Positions 1 to 3,879 of a DNA stretch of 8,140 nucleotides are shown here, piece after piece. Each line of letters opens with the position of its first letter. Positions within the stretch are counted from its first letter, which is position 1. The translations under genes were made by a program, and so were the position numbers. The DNA lies in the NCBI GenBank assembly GCA_030667555.1, contig DAOUVR010000044.1, positions 1 through 8,140 on the forward strand. Reading direction: 5' to 3'. The notes below the pieces were generated by a model, which did not search any database, was not told the origin of the DNA, and saw nothing but the letters and a program-made list of their open reading frames with translations. Origin of the DNA: Dehalococcoidia bacterium (GTDB lineage Bacteria; Chloroflexota; Dehalococcoidia; E44-bin15).

Positions 1-523
1 CATCCAGCCAGACAAAGGCATTTGGGTTCTTCTCTCTAAGCTCGTGGTACTGGACGTTCACTTTCTTTTGAATAAAGTCGAACAGGAGAATCCTTACTTC
101 ATCGTTGTAGATAATCGGCTTGCGGTCCTCATCAAGCACGCTGAAGCCAAGGCTTACCGGACCAGCGACCTGCCCTCTGATGGCATGGTAGCCCCGGAGG
201 TCTCTGTCCAAGAATTTGTGATAGACCGCTGAATACCGCTGGCTTAAGGCGAAGGTTTCAGTTTGGTCCATCGTCTCGGAGTAGTCACCAAGCTCTTGCT
301 GAAACCTGGCTGTATCGAAGAGGAGCTTTTCGTTTTCAATGTCGACGGCTATTCCGGGGAAATTCTCCGATGCCTGGGCATACATATCTTCATAAAAGCT
401 TATCCTGGGAAGCTGCGGCCAAAAAGGAATGTCCAAACTGAAGACAAGCTCAAGCGCTTCCTCAATATTGGTATGAGGCATGATAGCCATGGCTGTGGTT
501 CTGCATCTTGCCTCTAATGCCAT
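1..523 (-). CDS. UROD/MetE-like superfamily protein (methionine synthase-like), 3' end outside window
   Basis: The minus strand is open from an ATG at 523-521 to the window edge, 174 codons with no stop. The start reads MALEARCRTTAMAIMPHT, followed by a DIPFWPQLPR segment (about residues 32-41) and an F-P-G-I-A-V-D stretch. This pattern (small residue, MPHT, 'IPFWPQLP') is typical of the N-terminal part of archaeal and bacterial proteins annotated as uroporphyrinogen decarboxylase/cobalamin-independent methionine synthase-like TIM barrels. The segment GQVAGPVSLGFSV (about residues 112-124) resembles the conserved 'GP.T' strand of these barrels. Family members are usually 330-380 residues, so about half is missing, including the C-terminal region where zinc ligands would lie; methyl transfer therefore cannot be judged. 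The Shine-Dalgarno is weak (TTAGG, 8 nt upstream). The gene is divergent from the phosphatase gene at 778. Family is fairly sure; the substrate is unknown. Confidence 0.72.
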   Translation of the reverse strand, partial: MALEARCRTTAMAIMPHTNIEEALELVFSLDIPFWPQLPRISFYEDMYAQASENFPGIAVDIENEKLLFDTARFQQELGDYSETMDQTETFALSQRYSAVYHKFLDRDLRGYHAIRGQVAGPVSLGFSVLDEDRKPIIYNDEVRILLFDFIQKKVNVQYHELREKNPNAFVWLD

Positions 524-540
524 ATTGAGTACCTAAGAAG

Positions 541-569
541 ATGATAGCAAGCAAATCCCGATAGCGCAA
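541..569 (-). promoter_or_regulatory. Predicted promoter of the MetE-like gene
   Basis: On the minus strand TTGCGC (569-564) and TATCAT (546-541) are separated by 17 nt. The -10 hexamer matches TATAAT at five of six positions; the -35 is weaker. The predicted start of transcription, near 534, gives a leader of only about 11 nt before the ATG at 523. A TTGACT on the same strand (about 593-588) is a competing -35 candidate but has no well-spaced -10. Confidence 0.4.
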
Positions 570-578
570 CCTTGCGCT
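563..578. promoter_or_regulatory. 16-bp inverted repeat over the -35, possible operator
   Basis: AGCGCAA (563-569) and TTGCGCT (572-578) are perfect 7-bp inverted repeats around a 2-bp centre. The left arm contains the predicted -35 hexamer of the MetE-like gene on the minus strand, so a protein bound here would compete with RNA polymerase. The regulator is unknown, and a chance palindrome is possible. Confidence 0.35.
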
Positions 579-608
579 GTGCAGCGAGTCAAGCGCCAGG
601 GCACTTAC

Positions 609-689
609 AGTAGGGTGGGTGGAGCGTAGCGAAACCCACCGTAAATAAAGGCGGTGGGTTTGCCCCTTTGGGGCAGCACCCACCCTACT
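609..689. repeat. 81-bp palindromic element with 12-bp perfect terminal inverted repeats
   Basis: The ends are AGTAGGGTGGGT (609-620) and ACCCACCCTACT (678-689), perfect inverted repeats. Inside them AAACCCACCG (632-641) pairs with CGGTGGGTTT (652-661), and GCCCC-TTT-GGGGC (662-674) forms a separate small hairpin. The left half includes GGAGCGTAGCGAAACCCACC, a sequence type I recognise as a dispersed palindromic repeat in many unrelated bacterial genomes. There is no coding capacity and I see no clear target-site duplication. It lies in the divergent intergenic region and could also act as a bidirectional transcription barrier when transcribed. A REP/MITE-like element is the likely explanation. 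Confidence 0.7.
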
Positions 690-694
690 TCTCT

Positions 695-714
695 TTGATC
701 AAATGAGGTAGAAT
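695..714 (+). promoter_or_regulatory. Motif shared with the SagB upstream region (copy 1)
   Basis: TTGATCAAATGAGGTAGAAT lies 63 bp before the phosphatase ATG and matches 17 of 20 bases of the sequence at 3085-3104, which precedes the SagB-like gene. TAGAAT is a plausible -10 hexamer, but TTGATC is only 8 nt upstream of it, so the pair is not an ordinary -35/-10 arrangement. It may be a -10 with a conserved upstream extension, or a regulator site. Confidence 0.35.
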
Positions 715-777
715 GAATAATCGGAAGCATCTATCGTTTATAGGGCCAAACTGTTACAAATTCAGGAGGGAACACCA

Positions 778-1617
778 ATGATCAAATGGAAAGCGTCTAC
801 CAAAATAAGCTACCTTGTAATCGCCGCCATAGTTACCAGTTTACTAATGACAGGCTGTTCATCAACCGAGCAGGCAACCAACGGGGAAACGGTGGAGTAC
901 GACAAGAATGGACACTATGTTATGGCCGTCTTATGGTTCCAGACTGCGGCTGAAGCTCAAGCACTTTATTATCAAGCTTTTAACCTGGCCGAAATGAAAC
1001 TCGATGAGGCTCTTCAATCACATACAGGCGATGAAAAGCTCGCTGTTATAGTCGATATTGCTGAGACCGTTCTGGACAATAGCCCGTGCCGGGCCGAGTT
1101 AATCAAGACCGATAAAGACTTTGCAACCTGCTGGCTGGAATGGATGGACCTGGTAGAGGCGAAACCACTTCCGGGAGCCAAAGAGTTCCTGGACTACACT
1201 GCATCCTGTGGCGTTGAAGTTTTCTACGTATCTAATCGCTTCGAAGCGCAGAGAGAAACAACAATAGAGAACCTCGTTAGCGTTGGGTTTCCATACGCTG
1301 ATGACGACCACGTATATCTAAGAGAAGGGGGGCCCAGTAAAGAAAGCAGAAGGCAGGCCATAGCGGAGAATTACGAAATCATTCTCTTGATTGGGGACAA
1401 TCTTAATGATTTTGCGGATGTATTTCAGGACAAGTTGGTTCCAGATCGAGCCGCTGAGGTCGACTCCTTGAAAGACGAGTTTGGCAGTAGGTTCATCATA
1501 CTACCTAATCCCATGTACGGGGATTGGGAGGATGCAGTGTACGAATACGGGCGGGCTCTTAGTGATGCTGAAGAAGATTCCCTGCGAAAAGAAATGCTCG
1601 AGGGTTATTCAGAATAG
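778..1617 (+). CDS. Class C acid phosphatase / lipoprotein e(P4) family protein with altered motif I
   Basis: The 279-residue protein starts at ATG 778 behind a strong Shine-Dalgarno (AGGAGGG). It has a lipoprotein signal: basic N-terminus, hydrophobic segment at residues 12-24 and the lipobox-like LMTGC with Cys27, so it should be anchored outside the cytoplasmic membrane. The rest is the HAD-fold class C phosphatase domain: motif I VDIAETVLDNS (nucleophile Asp93), motif II Ser152 in YVSNR, Lys188 in GGPSKES, and motif IV GDNLNDF (Asp207, Asp211). Members hydrolyse 5'-nucleotides and other phosphomonoesters outside the cell. Motif I in active members is D-x-D-E-T; here the second Asp is Ala95 (codon GCT), which removes the usual general acid/base, so activity is doubtful. 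Length is normal for the family. It appears to be a single-gene transcript. Confidence 0.88.
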   Translation: MIKWKASTKISYLVIAAIVTSLLMTGCSSTEQATNGETVEYDKNGHYVMAVLWFQTAAEAQALYYQAFNLAEMKLDEALQSHTGDEKLAVIVDIAETVLDNSPCRAELIKTDKDFATCWLEWMDLVEAKPLPGAKEFLDYTASCGVEVFYVSNRFEAQRETTIENLVSVGFPYADDDHVYLREGGPSKESRRQAIAENYEIILLIGDNLNDFADVFQDKLVPDRAAEVDSLKDEFGSRFIILPNPMYGDWEDAVYEYGRALSDAEEDSLRKEMLEGYSE

Positions 1618-1640
1618 AGCGCCAAACGTGGTGCAATGAG

Positions 1641-1675
1641 GGCCATTCTGGAAACTTGCCCCCCGGCAAGTGGCC
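1641..1675 (+). terminator. Hairpin after the phosphatase gene, possible terminator
   Basis: ACTTGCC (1654-1660) and GGCAAGT (1665-1671) form a 7-bp stem with a CCCC loop, 37 nt after the stop codon; GGCC at 1641-1644 and 1672-1675 could extend the structure. No U-tract follows, so intrinsic termination is uncertain. It may instead be a 3'-end stabilising hairpin. Confidence 0.3.
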
Positions 1676-1764
1676 GACCGCATTCAGAGAGACAAGTGAA
1701 GGCCTTACCCAAGCCTGCGGAGCTAAGGTATTGGACCACTAGTTGCAAGACACGCTCCAGGGTA

Positions 1765-1794
1765 TTGACAGCCTCCTCCTGTCTATGGTATCAT
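1765..1794 (+). promoter_or_regulatory. Strong predicted promoter of the aromatic leader and DAHP synthase
   Basis: A consensus -35 TTGACA (1765-1770) and a five-of-six -10 TATCAT (1789-1794) are separated by 18 nt. Transcription would start near 1801, just ahead of the leader Shine-Dalgarno GAGGG (1803-1807) and the leader ATG at 1813. This tight arrangement is typical of attenuated biosynthetic operons. Confidence 0.65.
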
Positions 1795-1812
1795 TCCACA
1801 CTGAGGGTCGAA

Positions 1813-1902
1813 ATGAATACCCGAACCGGAAACCGCTACGATTTCTATTTTTGGTATTGGTTTAGCACGCGTTCGCGCGCGCCGGGGAGGGTATTGAGCT
1901 AA
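1813..1902 (+). CDS. Aromatic-rich leader peptide of the DAHP synthase attenuator
   Basis: This is a 29-codon ORF with ATG at 1813 and TAA at 1900-1902. GAGGG lies 5 nt before the start codon. Residues 8-17 are RYDFYFWYWF: three Tyr, three Phe and two Trp codons in a nine-codon stretch (1837-1863), far above random expectation. The peptide itself need not have a function; the aromatic codons would stall the ribosome when charged Tyr-, Phe- or Trp-tRNA is scarce. It follows a strong promoter and precedes mutually exclusive hairpins and an intrinsic terminator, and the next gene encodes the first enzyme of aromatic amino acid synthesis. It therefore matches the design of the trp and pheA leaders of enteric bacteria. 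The mixture of all three aromatic residues fits a common-pathway enzyme. The leader is recognised from composition and context, not from a known homologue. Confidence 0.85.
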   Translation: MNTRTGNRYDFYFWYWFSTRSRAPGRVLS

Positions 1903-1963
1903 GACTAAATAGCGAACAGCATTTCTAGCAACCGGAAAGCCCTCCCAGGCGGGAGGGTTTTTT
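1816..1963 (+). promoter_or_regulatory. Ribosome-mediated transcription attenuator (aromatic amino acids)
   Basis: Four segments can be traced. Segment 1 (AATACCC 1816-1822 and CCGG 1826-1829) pairs with segment 2 (GGGTATT 1889-1895 and CCGG 1882-1885). Segment 2 can instead pair with segment 3: 1880-1891 (CGCCGGGGAGGG) with 1940-1951 (CCCTCCCAGGCG), 11 of 12 pairs with one G-A mismatch. Segment 3 otherwise pairs with segment 4 as the terminator. The aromatic codons lie at 1837-1863, so a ribosome stalled there leaves segment 2 free and favours the antiterminator. A ribosome reaching the stop at 1900 would cover segment 2 and allow termination. The identical GGGAGGG in segments 2 (1885-1891) and 4 (1951-1957) is the switch signature. 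Folding was done by eye, without energies. Confidence 0.8.
1940..1963 (+). terminator. Intrinsic terminator (attenuator) before DAHP synthase
   Basis: CCCTCCC (1940-1946), a 4-nt loop AGGC and GGGAGGG (1951-1957) form a perfect 7-bp GC-rich stem followed directly by six T (1958-1963). It lies upstream of the gene it would control and downstream of the leader ORF, so it is the attenuator rather than the terminator of a preceding gene. Confidence 0.85.
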
Positions 1964-2017
1964 ATGTATATTTTTTGGGGGGGGTATGACAATGAAAATC
2001 GATTTGGACCAGAGTAG
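1964..2017 (+). other. Possible 17-codon mini-ORF overlapping the DAHP synthase start
   Basis: ATG 1964 follows GGGAGGG (1951-1957), an excellent Shine-Dalgarno, at 6 nt spacing; the ORF encodes MYIFWGGYDNENRFGPE and stops at 2015-2017, inside the DAHP synthase gene in another frame. The Shine-Dalgarno is the 3' arm of the terminator, mostly free only in the antiterminated form. It may couple translation to the attenuator, or be accidental. Confidence 0.25.
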
Positions 2018-2902
2018 TAGAACCGAAGAGGTAGTGTCCGCCAGGCCTGCTGATTTGAGCATGCGCCGGGCGTCGCGTCACTTGACCAGCCGCGAATACA
2101 GGCCGGCAGGGACGGTGGTGGATATCGACGGAGTTAAAGTGGGCCTGATCGAACTGGTGGTGATGGCTGGACCGTGCTCCGTGGAGAGCGCCGAGCAGAT
2201 GCTGCGGATCGCCCATGAGGTCAAGGTGCCGGTGCTACCGTACTGCGCGGCGGCGCCTTCAAGCCGAGAACGTCCCCTTACGATTTCCAGGGCCTGGGCA
2301 AGGCCGGGCTGGAGCATTTGCGTGCCGCTTCGCTTGAGACGGGTCTCAAGGTTGTCACCGAGGTCGTTGACCCCCGGGATGTTGAATTAGTTGCCGAGTA
2401 CGCCGATTGCCTGCAGATAGGCTCCCGAAACATGCAGAACTACCCCCTGTTAAATGAGGTGGGGCAGTCACCCAAGCCAGCGCTGCTCAAGCGAGGTCTG
2501 TCCGCCAGCTATAAGGAGTTCTTGCTTGCGGCGGAGTATATTATGGCGCAAGGCAACGAGCAGGTGATATTGTGCGAGCGCGGTATCCGGGGGCTGACAA
2601 ACGAGTTGCGCTTCACCCTGGACCTTAACGCAGTCCCTTACCTGAAACAGCGGACCCATTTGCCGGTCATTGTCGACCCCAGCCACGGCACTGGCAGCGC
2701 CCGTCTGGTGCCAGCGATGAGCCTGGCGGCGATCGCTTGCGGCGCCGACGGGATAATTGTGGAAACGCACTACTCGCCTGCGGATTCCATCAGCGATGCT
2801 GCACAGACAATATCGACCGTTGAGTTTGCCGAGCTGATGAAGGACATTGCCGCGGTGGCCGAAGCCGTGGGACGGAAAGCTCATTCGCCCGTGGTAAGAT
2901 GA
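1992..2902 (+). pseudogene. aroF: 3-deoxy-7-phosphoheptulonate (DAHP) synthase, one apparent 1-nt deletion
   Basis: DAHP synthase condenses PEP and erythrose 4-phosphate in the first shikimate step. Frame 1 carries TSREYRPAGTVV and VVMAGPCSVES up to AHEVK (ending about 2225). From 2228 the homology continues in another frame: [58 protein letters not shown] and SDAAQ, to the TGA at 2900. A TGA at 2216-2218 in the second frame confines the shift to about 2219-2228. One missing base explains it; restored, the protein has about 303 residues. All four metal ligands expected in the family (Cys of GPCS, His of DPSH, Glu of VETHY, Asp of SDA) are present. Only about 30 residues precede the SREY motif, so the ferredoxin-like regulatory domain is absent. 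I prefer ATG 1992 over 1986 because a G-rich tract lies 7 nt before it. Without the shift, translation ends at 2390. Sequencing error and true mutation are both possible. Confidence 0.85.
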
Positions 2903-2906
2903 GACG

Positions 2907-2950
2907 ACGCCCCAAAGTGGTTTCAACCAGGTAGGGGCGTTCAATTGAAC
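2907..2950 (+). terminator. Hairpin and palindrome after DAHP synthase, possible terminator
   Basis: ACGCCCC (2907-2913) pairs with GGGGCGT (2934-2940); inside, TGGT (2918-2921) can pair with ACCA (2926-2929). It begins 5 nt after the stop codon and is followed by a 12-bp perfect palindrome GTTCAATTGAAC (2939-2950). There is no U-tract, so a role in termination is uncertain. I see no gene in the remaining sequence up to 3131. Confidence 0.35.
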
Positions 2951-3084
2951 ACCATACGGGAACGGCAATACAGTTCTGCGCAAGCCTCCCGATCGCCAGT
3001 AAGTGTCACCCATCCATGTGAACCGCACAACACTGCTGGTCAGGTCGCCCGACCCAGCCAGTCACGGTCGTTGCTATCATAGCC

Positions 3085-3104
3085 TTGACCGAATGGGGTA
3101 GAAT
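3085..3104 (+). promoter_or_regulatory. Motif shared with the phosphatase upstream region (copy 2)
   Basis: TTGACCGAATGGGGTAGAAT matches 17 of 20 bases of the motif at 695-714 and ends 27 bp before the SagB-like ATG. TAGAAT is a plausible -10. The start of transcription would be near 3111, giving a short leader that contains the GGAGGAGGTG Shine-Dalgarno (3117-3126). Confidence 0.4.
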
Positions 3105-3131
3105 ATACCATCTGACGGAGGAGGTGCACAT

Positions 3132-3869
3132 ATGCTCGGCGGAGTGGGCGACACCTTTCAGCAAGACACCAAGTACCATCGCGACCAGAGGGAGAAGGGG
3201 CTTTTCGAGCGGGTTACTATCCCGGAACCGTACAAGGAGTATCCTGGCAGCAACAGAATAAAACTACCCACCCCTGGGTCCAAGTCAGTCCTCACCCTGG
3301 ACGAGGTGCTGCGACAGCGTAAGAGCGTTCGTCGTTTTACGAAGCAACCACTCACTTTGGAACAGTTATCGTACCTGTTATGGGCTTCAAATGGCGTTCA
3401 AAGGATAGAACGTGGACATGAATTCCGCACTGTCCCATCGGCTGGTGCACTCTATCCCGTCGAGACCTATCTAGTTGTTCACAACGTAGAAGGGTTGGCG
3501 CCAGGTGTATACCACTATGCGATACGAGAGCATGCCCTGGAAGAGATACGGACAGGAGATTGCAGACGCGAAATTACTCTGGCGGCACTGGGACAGAGAG
3601 TCTGCGCCGATGCCGCAGTGGTGTTTGTCTGGACAGCCATCTTCAACCGGTCCAAATGCAAGTACCGCCAGCGCGCCTACAGGTACGTCTATCTTGACGC
3701 CGGGCATATCGGACATAGCCTGGCGCTGTCGGCGGTCAGCCTTGGGTTGGGGAGTTGCAAGGTCGGCGCCCTGTTTGATGATGACGTGAATCAGATACTG
3801 GACGTGGACGGGGTTGAGGAAAGCGTTGTCTACATGAGCGTGGTCGGCCACCCCACCGACACAGCGTAG
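3132..3869 (+). CDS. SagB/ThcOx-type nitroreductase-family FMN oxidoreductase
   Basis: This 245-residue protein starts at ATG 3132, 5 nt after the strong Shine-Dalgarno GGAGGAGGTG. Residues 9-17 (FQQDTKYHR) and YKEYPGS (34-40) form the typical SagB N-terminal lead-in. Then come RQRKSVRRF (61-69, FMN phosphate contact region), LSYLLWASNGV, PSAGALYPVETYLV (102-115), PGVYHY (124-129) and GHIGHSLALSAVSLGLGSCKVGA (191-213), the C-terminal nitroreductase signature. Family members are FMN enzymes; some oxidise azolines to azoles in ribosomal peptide maturation, but many stand-alone homologues have no known substrate. No cyclodehydratase (YcaO), E1-like or precursor peptide gene is visible here, so peptide modification is not supported. 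It has no signal peptide, so it should be cytoplasmic. It converges with the activase gene, with 10 bp between the two stop codons. Confidence 0.88.
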   Translation: MLGGVGDTFQQDTKYHRDQREKGLFERVTIPEPYKEYPGSNRIKLPTPGSKSVLTLDEVLRQRKSVRRFTKQPLTLEQLSYLLWASNGVQRIERGHEFRTVPSAGALYPVETYLVVHNVEGLAPGVYHYAIREHALEEIRTGDCRREITLAALGQRVCADAAVVFVWTAIFNRSKCKYRQRAYRYVYLDAGHIGHSLALSAVSLGLGSCKVGALFDDDVNQILDVDGVEESVVYMSVVGHPTDTA

Positions 3870-3879
3870 CTTGTCTACC

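Noticed and set aside
44..517. Plus-strand ORFs of 62 and 84 codons at the left edge
   Set aside because: They lie opposite the continuous MetE-like frame on the minus strand, have no recognisable domain and no convincing ribosome binding site.
1618..1764. Possible T-box or other riboswitch before the DAHP synthase
   Set aside because: The region precedes the predicted promoter, and no T-box motif (such as a UGGN bulge next to the terminator) was seen; the leader peptide explains the terminator better.
1759..1897. Direct repeat AGGGTATTGA at 1759-1768 and 1888-1897
   Set aside because: The first copy spans the start of the -35 and the second lies in attenuator segment 2; each is explained by its own element, and a 10-bp repeat may be chance.
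2468..3028. A 186-codon minus-strand ORF
   Set aside because: It lies mostly opposite the DAHP synthase reading frame, whose motifs are unmistakable; its own translation shows no family features.
3036..3056. Small dyad GGTCG-CC-CGACC (3043-3054) before the SagB gene
   Set aside because: It is only a 5-bp stem with a 2-nt loop and too short to separate from chance in GC-rich DNA.
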